NCBI GenBank assembly: GCA_948468465.1
Contig: CAOKJJ010000034.1
Location: 1 to 34,796 of the forward strand
Reading direction: 5' to 3'
Length of the DNA: 34,796 nt
Source: an uncultured Eubacterium sp.
Lineage (GTDB): Bacteria > Bacillota_A > Clostridia > Lachnospirales > Lachnospiraceae
Shown here: piece after piece, positions 25,531 through 34,420 of the stretch
Layout of the letters: each line of letters begins with the position of its first letter
Position numbering within the stretch: the stretch's first letter is position 1
The notes under the pieces: generated by a model
What the model was told of the DNA's origin: nothing
The model's database searches: none
What the model saw: the letters and a program-made list of their open reading frames with translations, nothing else
Made by a program: the position numbers and the translations under genes

Positions 25531-26673
25531 ATGGTCAATCGTTTTGTACTGAATGGAATATCCTATCATGGAAAGGGCGCAATCCAGGAAATTCCGGGAA
25601 TCATTAAAGGGAAAGGGCTGAATAAGGCATTTATTGCATCAGATCCTGATCTGGTAAAATTTGGCGTTACTAAAAAGGTGACGGACCTGTTAGATGAAAA
25701 CGGGCAGGCATATGAAATGTATTCAGACATTAAGCCAAACCCAACCATTGAAAATGTGAAGTCTGGTGTGGAGGCATATCAGCAGTCCGGGGCGGATTAT
25801 ATGATTACGATCGGCGGCGGTTCATCTATGGATACCGGCAAAGCAATTGGCATTATTATCAACAATCCAGAATTTGCGGATGTGCGTTCTTTAGAAGGCG
25901 TTGCGCCGACAAAAAACCATTCCGTGTTTACGATTGCTGTGCCGACGACTGCAGGAACCGCAGCGGAGGCAACAATCAATTACGTCATTACGGATGTGGA
26001 AAAGAAACGGAAATTCGTATGCGTGGATACGAATGACATCCCGGATATTGCCATTATTGACCCGGATATGATGTCTACCATGCCGAAAGGACTTACGGCG
26101 GCAACTGGTATGGACGCGCTGACACACGCCATTGAGGGCTATACGACGAAGGCTGCATGGGAACTGGCTGACTGCCTGAACCTGGAGGCAATACGCCTGA
26201 TCGCAAAAAGCCTGCGCGGGGCGGTAAATAATGAGCCGGAAGGACGTGAGGGCATGGCGCTTGGACAGTATGTGACCGGTATGGCATTTTCAAATGTCGG
26301 GCTTGGCATTGCACATTCCATGGCACATACGCTTGGCGCCGTCTATGATACGCCGCATGGGGTAGCATGCGCGATGATGCTGCCGATTGTTATGGAGTAC
26401 AACCAGGAAGCGACCGGGGAGAAGTACAAGGCAATTGCAGAAGCCATGGGCGTTGACACGGCGGGTATGAACCAGGAGGCATACCGGAAGGCTGCAGTTG
26501 GCGCAGTGCGGAAGCTGTCAGCGGATGTAGGGATTCCTGCAAAGCTGGAAGCTTTAAAAGAAGAAGACCTGGATTTTCTGTCGGAATCTGCCTATGCGGA
26601 TGCATGCCGTCCGGGAAACCCGAAAGAGACTTCTGTGGAAGATTTAAAAGAACTGTTTCGCAAATTAATGTAA
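25531..26673 (+). CDS. fucO: Lactaldehyde reductase (iron-containing alcohol dehydrogenase)
   Basis: The protein has 380 residues, with AAAGGAGGAGACTGGTT before the ATG. It is a group III (iron) dehydrogenase, with the NAD-binding GGGSSMDTGKA near residues 93-103. Metal ligands D195, H199 (MDALTHAIEGY), H262 (GIAHSMAHTLG) and H276 (DTPHG) each lie one position from E. coli FucO. It reduces L-lactaldehyde to L-1,2-propanediol with NADH, balancing redox in anaerobic rhamnose use. No propanediol dehydratase or microcompartment genes follow, so propanediol is probably excreted here. It is last in the operon; a terminator is 200 bases on. Confidence 0.93.
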   Translation: MVNRFVLNGISYHGKGAIQEIPGIIKGKGLNKAFIASDPDLVKFGVTKKVTDLLDENGQAYEMYSDIKPNPTIENVKSGVEAYQQSGADYMITIGGGSSMDTGKAIGIIINNPEFADVRSLEGVAPTKNHSVFTIAVPTTAGTAAEATINYVITDVEKKRKFVCVDTNDIPDIAIIDPDMMSTMPKGLTAATGMDALTHAIEGYTTKAAWELADCLNLEAIRLIAKSLRGAVNNEPEGREGMALGQYVTGMAFSNVGLGIAHSMAHTLGAVYDTPHGVACAMMLPIVMEYNQEATGEKYKAIAEAMGVDTAGMNQEAYRKAAVGAVRKLSADVGIPAKLEALKEEDLDFLSESAYADACRPGNPKETSVEDLKELFRKLM

Positions 26674-27157
26674 CAGAGCGTTCTGGCAGCGCTGGGCTGC
26701 TGGTGTGGAAGATGCCTGGCTGCCTTTTAGCGGGGATACGCTGCCAGATATGCAGTTTTGGAAAATATATGATGAGAATGGGGTTATGGAATATAAAGCG
26801 CTGCATTTGCAGACGCCCTGGCGGAAAGGTTTTGTCCCAGAAAAGGCAGTTACACGGCATATGACATTCTTTAGCATCCGGACCGGAAGGTCCGGATGTT
26901 TTTTTGTGCATGCGGGACAGAAAGAAAGATGCTGTTGACGCAGGCTGCCCAGGCACAACGAGCAGGGGAAGAACTTTCACTGCCCGATTTATTGGAAAAG
27001 GGAAGCATTGCGGAAAAACTGCATGGAATAAACATCCGGTATCCTGCCTGGCTGGGTTCATATATTCAGCGTGTTTCTGGCAGATGCACTGCAGAAAGCA
27101 GGCCGGTAAATGTTTTAACTGCAATGTATGAGAAAAGAAATGGGAGGTACATCAGAA
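26674..27157. other. Gap after the rhamnose operon; terminator only
   Basis: Short frames cross this gap, but they run through the terminator hairpin and have no ribosome binding site or domain. Apart from the terminator at 26875 I see no feature. Confidence 0.5.
26875..26905 (+). terminator. Strong intrinsic terminator of the rhamnose operon
   Basis: A perfect 10-bp stem (CATCCGGACC / GGTCCGGATG) with a GGAA tetraloop is followed at once by seven T. It closes the operon that starts at 19777. Confidence 0.95.
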
Positions 27158-27490
27158 ATGAATCAGAAAGGCACGGATCTGGGGCTGACAATACGGATGC
27201 TGCGGGAAAAAAAGGGTATGACAAGGACAGAACTGTCCGAAGCTGCGGGAATCAGCGAATCGCATCTGAAAAAGATTGAGGCGGGATCAAGACGGCCCGG
27301 CATTGATACATACCAGAAGATTATAGAAATTTTAGGGGAGGATATGATTGCAGAAAACGAGGGGGATACAGTCAGGGGAAACTGTGTGGATAGAATGAGG
27401 GAAATCCTGATGGGCAGCACAGAGGAGCAGGCGCTGTTCATGACAGGGCTTCTGGAATATGTGGCGCAGAATATAGGGCTTGTGCTGTAA
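27158..27490 (+). CDS. XRE-family transcriptional regulator (first of a tandem pair)
   Basis: The protein has 110 residues. ATG at 27158 follows GGGAGGTACATCAGAA. The N-terminal 65 residues form a Cro/CI-type helix-turn-helix (MTRTELSEAAGISESHLKKI), followed by a short helical tail containing STEEQALFM. It is closely similar over its whole length to the protein at 27755, so the two arose by duplication. It lies between the catabolic operon and the recombinase module and may regulate the mobile element rather than sugar use. Confidence 0.85.
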   Translation: MNQKGTDLGLTIRMLREKKGMTRTELSEAAGISESHLKKIEAGSRRPGIDTYQKIIEILGEDMIAENEGDTVRGNCVDRMREILMGSTEEQALFMTGLLEYVAQNIGLVL

Positions 27491-27754
27491 TTTTAGCAGC
27501 AGATAATCTAAAAGCGGTGTACCCGGCTTATGTAAGAGAAAAAAACTTAAAAAAGTTATCCCCACGGGGACACAGATTATTAGCGAAATCACTGGAACTG
27601 TGCCAGATTTGTGCATGTAATGTCTGCAAATGCTGCTGAAAAATGGAAAAAGGCTTGAATTGTCCCAAACGCGGAATAAAGACCCTGCCAGTCCCTTTTC
27701 AAAAACTGCCAGTGCAGATATAATAAGCACACAAGTCAGGAGGTACGCAGGATT

Positions 27755-28090
27755 ATGGACATTAGATGCACAGATTTGGGAAATGAAATCAGGATGCTGC
27801 GGAGAATGCGCGGCATGGAAAGAACGGAACTGGCAGAGGCAGCCGGGATCAGTGATTCACATCTTAAAAAGATTGAATCCGGGACAAGGCAGCCGGGAAT
27901 TGGCACTTACCGCAAAATCATGCAGGTTCTCGGGGCTGGCATGGTGGTTATGGACGAAGGACTGACAAGAAAAGAAAACTGTATTGTAAAGGTGCAGGGG
28001 ATTCTGATAGACAGCACGGAGGAGCAGGCGGTGTTTATGGCCAGTGTTATGGAAGCCATGGCAAAGAATATGGGGATGCTGGCACGTTAA
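27755..28090 (+). CDS. XRE-family transcriptional regulator (second of a tandem pair)
   Basis: The protein has 111 residues, with GGAGGTACGCAGGATT before the ATG. It shares TDLG, RTELAEAAGISDSHLKKIES, RQPGI-TY and the tail STEEQAVFM with its neighbour at 27158, roughly half the positions being identical. The helix-turn-helix is at about residues 23-45. The 264-bp spacer between the pair has no gene. Two related repressors side by side may bind similar operators. Confidence 0.85.
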   Translation: MDIRCTDLGNEIRMLRRMRGMERTELAEAAGISDSHLKKIESGTRQPGIGTYRKIMQVLGAGMVVMDEGLTRKENCIVKVQGILIDSTEEQAVFMASVMEAMAKNMGMLAR

Positions 28091-28646
28091 CCGCAACAGT
28101 TATGCCAGCGGACCGTTATATCTGGCGGATATAGATATATACTCACAACCGATAAGTTTTGCCGAAAAAACAGCAGCTTTAGTGATTGAGAGTATAGCTG
28201 TGCCATGGCTTTGGCAGGAACCGGAGAATACCGGGGTGTACCTTGACAAACAATGGGCTGCGCCCATTCATACCGTTCAGTATCCAGGTTTCTTTTTCCA
28301 GAAAATGCCGTATAAACGGCAAGCGGCCCAGGCACGGGCGCGATGACTGCCTGCGGGACTGTGCGCCCCGGCTTTAGCCGGGGCGCTCCGTATCCCGTCA
28401 ACCAAGATGACATCAAAGGCACGAGCGGCATCCCGGAGGGCCTGTCACCCGGCGCTGGCAGCGCAGGAACCGCCATGAAAGGCTGGGGAAGAGCCATACA
28501 GTTTCCCGTACCGCAGGGTGAAAGGGGGATGCTGCAGATATGGCATGGGCAGTTCTGCTTGCTGCCGCCACCTGTCTGCCGGTATCGTGGTGCTTATCTG
28601 CCGTAAGCAGCCTGGATATTTAAAATATTAAAAACAAAATAAACAA
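28091..28646. other. Gene-free stretch with one strong hairpin
   Basis: A perfect 10-bp stem, GCGCCCCGGC (28363-28372) and GCCGGGGCGC (28377-28386), with loop TTTA, stands out. No T-run follows, so it is not a classic terminator. Open frames on both strands here are rich in Pro, Gly and Ala, lack good starts and look spurious. Confidence 0.45.
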
Positions 28647-28726
28647 CCCCGCAGCAAGCTGCGGGGTATCAAAAGACCAACCTCGCTCTGCTCGGTATTA
28701 GCTTGCTACGCAGCAGAGCTGCGGGG
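28647..28726 (+). promoter_or_regulatory. Leader with mutually exclusive hairpins before the DUF6870 gene
   Basis: CCCCGCAGC (28647-28655) can pair with GCTGCGGGG at 28658-28666 (tight hairpin) or with an identical GCTGCGGGG at 28718-28726. The second choice competes with a GCTCTGCT/AGCAGAGC stem (28685-28692 with 28712-28719). Such alternatives suggest an attenuator or sensor leader for the gene at 28773. A recombination site is another possibility. Confidence 0.5.
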
Positions 28727-28772
28727 AATTAAACCCTAATTTGGATTAAAGGACAAGGAGTAACAGAGATCT

Positions 28773-29039
28773 ATGGCAATACAAATACTTACAGCAGCAG
28801 ATATCGAGAAGATGCAGGCTGTAAATCCGGGGACGGTGGACCGTTCCACATTGAAAGACATACGGGATGTCCATGTGAATACAGAACTGCCAAAAAAGGA
28901 GCGCATCCTGGATTTCATAAGGCAGATTGGGAACCCCTACTGTTACCGCTGCGGTGACTATGTGGTAAAGGTCGGCTTTGCGGACACGGACGTGACACTG
29001 GAGGACAGGATGCTTTGCTACATACGGTCAAAGTGCTGA
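28773..29039 (+). CDS. DUF6870-type small protein
   Basis: The protein has 88 residues; ATG at 28773 follows GGACAAGGAGTAACAGAGATCT. The conserved stretch DRSTLKDIRDVHVNTELPKKER, then FIRQIGNPYCYRCGDYVVKV with two cysteines, is characteristic of a small family found next to serine recombinases and conjugative elements in gut Firmicutes. Function is unknown. It lies 166 bases before the first recombinase on the same strand and may belong to the element's control module. Confidence 0.7.
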   Translation: MAIQILTAADIEKMQAVNPGTVDRSTLKDIRDVHVNTELPKKERILDFIRQIGNPYCYRCGDYVVKVGFADTDVTLEDRMLCYIRSKC

Positions 29040-29205
29040 CAGAAAGGAATCTGCAGTACATAAAAAATACTTTTCAGATAAAGAACACTATGGACAGCAT
29101 GGGAAAGTTATGTTAACATACGCTTAACAGGATAAAGACAGCGCCCCTCTGGCTGGTGAAGTGTTTTGCTGGTTTTACACACTCACACAGACAGGAGGAG
29201 CATCT

Positions 29206-30957
29206 ATGGAACATATCAGAGACAATTCTTTAATAAGTACAAAGACGTGGAGAGCCTGCGGCTATGTGCGCCTTTCGCATGAAGACGGCGATAAGGAGGA
29301 AAGCAACAGCGTCACAGGCCAGAAAAACCTGATCCGTGATTATTTCAGCCGCCACCCGGAGCTTTCCGAGTGCGGCATGGCAGTGGACGATGGTTTTTCA
29401 GGCTCCAGTTTTGAACGTCCGGCATTCCAGAAAATGATGGATGATGTAAGGGCGCGGAAGATTGACTGCATTGTGGTCAAGGATCTTTCGCGTTTTGGCA
29501 GGAATTATCTGGACGCCGGGGAGTACATCGAAAAAATCTTCCCTTTTCTTGGCGTGCGTCTGATCGCAGTCAATGACAATTATGACAGTATGGACGGCAC
29601 GGCATCCAATGAGCTTGTAGTCCCTTTTAAAAACTTAATCAATGAGGCCTACTGCCGCGACAGTTCGGTTAAAATCCGCAGCTGCCTTGAAGTAAAGCGT
29701 AGAAACGGTGATTTTATTGGTTCATTTGCCGTATATGGGTATCTGAAAGATCCGCAGAATAAAAACCATCTGGTTGTGGACGGGTTTGCCGCTGATGTGG
29801 TGCGCGACATTTTCCAGTGGAAACTGGAAGGTGTCAGTGCAGCGGATATTGCCGCAAGGCTGAATGCGGACGGCATTCTGGCTCCTATGGACTATAAAAA
29901 GCAGCAGGGGCTCCGTTTTGCCACGCCTTTCCGCATCAAATCCCGTTCTCCATGGAGTGCAACCTCGGTGCTTCGGATATTAAAAAATCCGGTTTATACA
30001 GGCGTGCTGGAACAGGGGAAGAACACAACGCCCAGCTATAAAGTGAAAAAGCGTGTGGAAAGGCCGCGCGGGGAGTGGGCGGTTGTGCAGGGCACACATG
30101 AAGCGGTGGTTGACCGGCAGGATTTCCTTTCCGTTCAGAAAGTGCTTGCCATGGATACGCGTAAAAGCCCGGGATGCAGTAAGGTTGGACTGTTTTCTGG
30201 CATGGTTTCCTGCGGGGAGTGCGGCGCCGCAATGGTAAGGAAGACCGTCCCGTCAGGCGGGAAAAAATATATATATTATGTATGCGCGGCACATAAAAGC
30301 GAAAAGTCCTGTTACGCACACAGCATCCGGGATGCCGCACTGGAAAAGATCGTGCTGGAATCCGTACAGAAGCAGATCCAGTACGTCATCAGCCTTGCGG
30401 GGCTGCTGGAAATGGCTGAAACAGCCCCTTTACAGAAAGCCGGCGCAAAGAAGATCCAGGAGCGTATGGAAAGCCGGCAGCGGGAGGCGGACAGGTACCG
30501 CAGGCTGCTGGAATCGCTTTATGAAAACATGGTGGACGGCATCATTACCCGTGAGGAGTACCGCGAATTAAAGAAAAATTATACGGAACTGCGTTCAGAA
30601 GCGGAAACACAGGCGGAAGGGCTGCAGGAAGAGATGGTCCGGGTTCTGGAAAGCAGCGCGGATGGAAACGGGTGGATGGAGCAGTTTAAGAAGTATAAAA
30701 ATATTACAAAGCTTGACCGGACAGCCGTGGTGTCGCTGATCGACCGCATTTTCATATACCGGGACAGGCGCGTGGACATTATTTATAACTGCCAGGATGA
30801 ACTCAGCCTGCTGAATGAAACGCTTGTGCAGATGCAGGGCATGGATGGCGGGACAGAATGCACTGTCTGCGGGCCGGTGGCAGAATGCAGCATGGACAGC
30901 CCTGGCTCTGGACAGGCCTTACCGGATCAGAATGTATCTGGAAAGGCAGGTGTCTGA
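29206..30957 (+). CDS. Large serine recombinase 1
   Basis: The protein has 583 residues. ATG at 29206 follows CAGGAGGAGCATCT. The resolvase domain (about 16-165) has the nucleophile S24 in YVRLSHED and the motif VVKDLSRFGRNYLDAGEY. The recombinase domain lies at about 190-300. A zinc ribbon begins CGECGAAM and ends with a further Cys pair, and a coiled coil lies near residues 400-480. The domain order is that of TnpX-like and phage integrase-like large serine recombinases, which integrate or excise DNA at short att sites. It ends one base before the start of recombinase 2, so the two are translated as a unit. Confidence 0.93.
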   Translation: MEHIRDNSLISTKTWRACGYVRLSHEDGDKEESNSVTGQKNLIRDYFSRHPELSECGMAVDDGFSGSSFERPAFQKMMDDVRARKIDCIVVKDLSRFGRNYLDAGEYIEKIFPFLGVRLIAVNDNYDSMDGTASNELVVPFKNLINEAYCRDSSVKIRSCLEVKRRNGDFIGSFAVYGYLKDPQNKNHLVVDGFAADVVRDIFQWKLEGVSAADIAARLNADGILAPMDYKKQQGLRFATPFRIKSRSPWSATSVLRILKNPVYTGVLEQGKNTTPSYKVKKRVERPRGEWAVVQGTHEAVVDRQDFLSVQKVLAMDTRKSPGCSKVGLFSGMVSCGECGAAMVRKTVPSGGKKYIYYVCAAHKSEKSCYAHSIRDAALEKIVLESVQKQIQYVISLAGLLEMAETAPLQKAGAKKIQERMESRQREADRYRRLLESLYENMVDGIITREEYRELKKNYTELRSEAETQAEGLQEEMVRVLESSADGNGWMEQFKKYKNITKLDRTAVVSLIDRIFIYRDRRVDIIYNCQDELSLLNETLVQMQGMDGGTECTVCGPVAECSMDSPGSGQALPDQNVSGKAGV

Positions 30958-30958
30958 A

Positions 30959-32680
30959 ATGGCAAGGACGAAACGGAAAGTAAACCCGCTGCACCAGCCG
31001 GACACGGCACAGAAAACGGCGCAGCCGGAACAGCGTATTTACCATGCGGCAGGCTATGCCCGCCTTTCCATGGAGGACAGCGGGAGGCCGGGCGCTGATA
31101 CGATTGAAAGCCAGAAAGAACTGGTGCGGAAATATATTGAAGCGCAGCCGGATATGGAATTTACAGCCATGCACTGTGATAACGGGCATACAGGCACCAG
31201 CTTCTCGCGTCCCGGTTTTGACAGCCTGATGCAGGATGTAAAGGACGGGAAAATAGACTGCATCGTTGTGAAAGACCTTTCGCGTTTCGGGCGGAACTAC
31301 CGTGAAGCGGGCAATTACATAGAACGGATATTTCCTTTTATGGGCGTCCGTTTTGTGGCGCTGACGGATAATTTTGATACGCTGCATGCGGAGCGTTCCG
31401 GCGACGGATATATTGTCCCGCTGAAAAACATGCTTAATGAGATGTACAGCAGGGACATGTCAAAAAAGGTGGGCACCGCACTTCGGGAAAAACAGAAACG
31501 GGGTGAACTGGTCGGCGCGGCATGGGCGGCATACGGCTACCGGAGGTGCGCGGATGACCCGCACCGGATAGAGCCGGATGAGGAAACGGCTCCGGTTGTG
31601 CGGGAAATTTTCCATATGAGGGTGCAGGGCATGGGCTACAATAAGATTGCCAGGGAGCTGAACCGCCGGGGCATACCGGCCCCGTCCCGCTACCATTATC
31701 TGAAAGGCGATACAAAATGTGCACGGTATGCGGGTGTGGTCTGGCAGCCGCAGGTGACAAGCCAGATACTCAGCAGCGAGGTCTATCTGGGACATATGGT
31801 GCAGGGGCGCTGGCGCCGGTCTGTTTTTCAGGAAAAACGGTTTCATGCAGCTTCTGGACAGGACCTGGTTATTGTCCGCAATACACATGAGCCTCTGGTT
31901 GATGAAAATACATTCCGTACTGTCCAGGAAATGGCAGCCAGGCAGAAAGCGGCTTACCAGGAAGGGCTTAAAAAGAATGACGGGCTGCAGAAGAAGGCGA
32001 ACATTTTACGGAAACTGGTATTCTGCGCAGAATGCGGAAAGACGATGGCGTACAAGGGAAAAGTCTGGGATAACGGAAAAAAGAAGCTCTGTTATTACAG
32101 CTACGTGTGCCCGTCACACGAAAGGGACACGGGATCCTGCCATGTGAAAAGCATCCGGGAGGACACGCTGCTGGAAATGCTGTGGGAACTGCTGAAAAAG
32201 CAGACGGATTTAGCGGAAAAACTGGGTGTGGAAGCGGCAGAAATCCGGTCATCTGCAGAATGGGCGGCAGAAAATGCAGAAGCGGAGCGGGAATGCAGTA
32301 ACGCCAGAAAAAATTTAGAACGGCTCCGGATGCTGTATGACAGCCTTTACCCGATGTATGCGGATGAAAAAGCGCTGACTGAACAGGAATATACGCAGAT
32401 GAAGCAGGACTACCGTATGCGGATCAGACAGGCGGAAAAGACACTGGAAACGATGGAAGAAAAGAAACGGGCGCGGGCCGTCCGGATAGAAGAAAACCCG
32501 TGGCTGAAATCCTGCGCAGCTTTCCAGAAAGAAACAGGGGTTACGGAAGAAATGGCCCATGCGCTTATATCGCGCATTGAGGTCCATGCAGATAAAAGCA
32601 TTTCCGTCAGCTTCCGGTGGGAGGATGAGTTCCGGAAGCTTGTGGAGGCTCTGGAAAAGGAAGGGGGATGCACATCATGA
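30959..32680 (+). CDS. Large serine recombinase 2
   Basis: The protein has 573 residues. ATG at 30959 is separated from the previous stop by one base, with GAAAGGCAGG upstream; the long upstream frame from 30815 is only overlap. The nucleophile is S37 (YARLSMED), followed by VVKDLSRFGRNYREAGNY, a recombinase domain, a zinc ribbon (CAECGKTM ... CPSH ... C) and a coiled coil near residues 430-500. It is homologous to its two neighbours but well diverged, so this is an old set rather than a recent tandem copy. Confidence 0.93.
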   Translation: MARTKRKVNPLHQPDTAQKTAQPEQRIYHAAGYARLSMEDSGRPGADTIESQKELVRKYIEAQPDMEFTAMHCDNGHTGTSFSRPGFDSLMQDVKDGKIDCIVVKDLSRFGRNYREAGNYIERIFPFMGVRFVALTDNFDTLHAERSGDGYIVPLKNMLNEMYSRDMSKKVGTALREKQKRGELVGAAWAAYGYRRCADDPHRIEPDEETAPVVREIFHMRVQGMGYNKIARELNRRGIPAPSRYHYLKGDTKCARYAGVVWQPQVTSQILSSEVYLGHMVQGRWRRSVFQEKRFHAASGQDLVIVRNTHEPLVDENTFRTVQEMAARQKAAYQEGLKKNDGLQKKANILRKLVFCAECGKTMAYKGKVWDNGKKKLCYYSYVCPSHERDTGSCHVKSIREDTLLEMLWELLKKQTDLAEKLGVEAAEIRSSAEWAAENAEAERECSNARKNLERLRMLYDSLYPMYADEKALTEQEYTQMKQDYRMRIRQAEKTLETMEEKKRARAVRIEENPWLKSCAAFQKETGVTEEMAHALISRIEVHADKSISVSFRWEDEFRKLVEALEKEGGCTS

Positions 32681-34347
32681 TAAATGCTGAAAGAAGCGGG
32701 GCAGCAGGCGCCTGCACAGTTTCCACAAGGCTGACAGCCGCCATGTACCTGCGTATTTCCAGTGAGGATTCTGATGCAGGGAATTCCGCAAAAACAGAAT
32801 CGGACAGCATCGCGAACCAGCGCAGCCTCCTGTCAGCATTTATAAGCCGGACGCCGGAACTGGAAAGCGCGGACATCCTTGAATTTTGTGATGATGGCTG
32901 GAGTGGAAAAAATTTTGAACGCCCGGCTGTCCGTGAAATGCTGGAACAGGCCCGAAACGGGAATATCCAGTGCATCCTGGTAAAAGACCTTTCCCGTTTC
33001 GGGCGTGATTACCTGGAAGTGGGGAATTACATATCCCGGATATTCCCTTTCCTCGGCATCCGTTTTATAGCGGTGAATGACCATTTTGACAGCAGCCGCG
33101 GGCTGGAGGCTGACAGCCTGGAAACGTCTTTTAAGACGCTGTTCCATGACATTTACAGCCGTGACATATCCAGAAAGGTAAGGGAGGCCAAGCGGTTCCG
33201 GGCGGAACGCGGGGAGTTCATGGGTTCGTTTGCGCCATACGGGTATGTTAAAGATCCAAAGGATAAGAAACACTTAATGCCCGACCCGGAGGCTGCGGAA
33301 GTGGTGCGCTGCATATTCAGAATGGCCGGGGAGAAACGGGATTCTACGGAGATTGCCAGGACGCTGAATGCAGGCTGTGTGCCAACGCCGATGCAGTACA
33401 AGGAAGCTGCCGGGTGTTCGCGCACGTGGCTTTGTGCCGGGGAGCATAATTTCTGGACAAAGGAAACGGTAAATACCATCCTGAGGGATGAACGCTATAT
33501 CGGGACAAATGTTTTCGGGAGACGTATGTGCGATGAGATCGGGAAAAACCACCAGGTCAGCGTCCCGCGCGCGGAATGGATCAGGGTGCCGGGATGCCAT
33601 GAGGGGGTTGTAACGGAACAGGAGTTTGCACTGGCACAGGAGAACCTCCGCGAATATAGGGAATACAGCAAAAACGGATCAGGGAAAAGGCTTTTTCAAA
33701 AGAAGGTCCGGTGTGGCGTATGCGGCCACATCATGTACTATTTTTCTGGAAAAAAGCCTTATTACATCTGCAATACCCCGCGTGTAACGGATGTCTTTGA
33801 CTGTCCCGGAGAGCGGCTGATGGAGAAAGACTTGCACGATGCGGTTCTGGACGGGCTGCGCACACAGGCGTTTTATGCTGTGGATACATCACGGATATGG
33901 GAAGAAAAGCACCGCCAGAAACAGCATGATGTAAAGGGGATGCGGGCAGAACTGGCAAAGCTGGATGTTTCCCGTACCACTTTGGACAGCCATGCCAGGG
34001 AGCTTTATGAAAAGTTTGCTTTCGGCGAACTTGGCAGAGAGGAATATCTTTTAGAAAAAAGTGCAGTGGCAGAAAAGAAGAACCGCATTTCTATACGGAT
34101 GGAAGAACTGGAAACAGAGCTGCAGAATGCGGGTACAGACGGAAGACTGGAAAACAGGTTTACGGACAGCTTTAGCAGATATACAGAAGTTGAGGAATTA
34201 ACGGCTGATATTATAGAAGATGTCCTGCAGGAGATAATTGTTTACCCGGATCATGTGCTGCATATTGTCTGGAATTACCCGGATGATCTTGAAAGGCTGA
34301 TTCTTGATATAGGAATGGATGGCCAGAATGAAAATTCGACGAATTAA
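32677..34347 (+). CDS. Large serine recombinase 3
   Basis: The protein has 556 residues. An ATGA overlap links its start (32677) to the stop of recombinase 2; the earlier ATG at 32668 directly abuts the ribosome binding site and is less likely. The nucleophile is S28 (YLRISSED), with VKDLSRFGRDYLEVGNY, a zinc ribbon (CGVCGHIM ... CNTP ... C) and a coiled coil. It is the last gene before the element's right boundary, as expected for recombinases that sit next to their att site. Confidence 0.93.
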   Translation: MINAERSGAAGACTVSTRLTAAMYLRISSEDSDAGNSAKTESDSIANQRSLLSAFISRTPELESADILEFCDDGWSGKNFERPAVREMLEQARNGNIQCILVKDLSRFGRDYLEVGNYISRIFPFLGIRFIAVNDHFDSSRGLEADSLETSFKTLFHDIYSRDISRKVREAKRFRAERGEFMGSFAPYGYVKDPKDKKHLMPDPEAAEVVRCIFRMAGEKRDSTEIARTLNAGCVPTPMQYKEAAGCSRTWLCAGEHNFWTKETVNTILRDERYIGTNVFGRRMCDEIGKNHQVSVPRAEWIRVPGCHEGVVTEQEFALAQENLREYREYSKNGSGKRLFQKKVRCGVCGHIMYYFSGKKPYYICNTPRVTDVFDCPGERLMEKDLHDAVLDGLRTQAFYAVDTSRIWEEKHRQKQHDVKGMRAELAKLDVSRTTLDSHARELYEKFAFGELGREEYLLEKSAVAEKKNRISIRMEELETELQNAGTDGRLENRFTDSFSRYTEVEELTADIIEDVLQEIIVYPDHVLHIVWNYPDDLERLILDIGMDGQNENSTN

Positions 34348-34420
34348 CAAATAATGACAAATTTATACATTTTTTATAAAATATTTACAATTTATTTTTA
34401 GTCTATACTTGACAGAAGCA
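34348..34420. other. Right boundary of the mobile element (att region)
   Basis: These 73 bases are very AT-rich and lie between the stop of recombinase 3 and a sharp switch to GC-rich phage coding sequence. The recombination site must lie here or in the first bases of the phage gene (about 34405-34430). The other att half is outside the window, so the core cannot be defined. Confidence 0.5.

Noticed and set aside
26705..26938. 77-residue frame after the lactaldehyde reductase
   Set aside because: It runs through the perfect terminator hairpin at 26875-26905 and lacks a ribosome binding site.
28087..28497. 136-residue minus-strand frame before the DUF6870 gene
   Set aside because: Proline-rich, no recognisable domain, and overlaps a GC-rich hairpin; likely chance.
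28647..28726. CRISPR-like or tRNA-like structure
   Set aside because: The repeats are only two arms with no regular spacers, and no cloverleaf can be formed.
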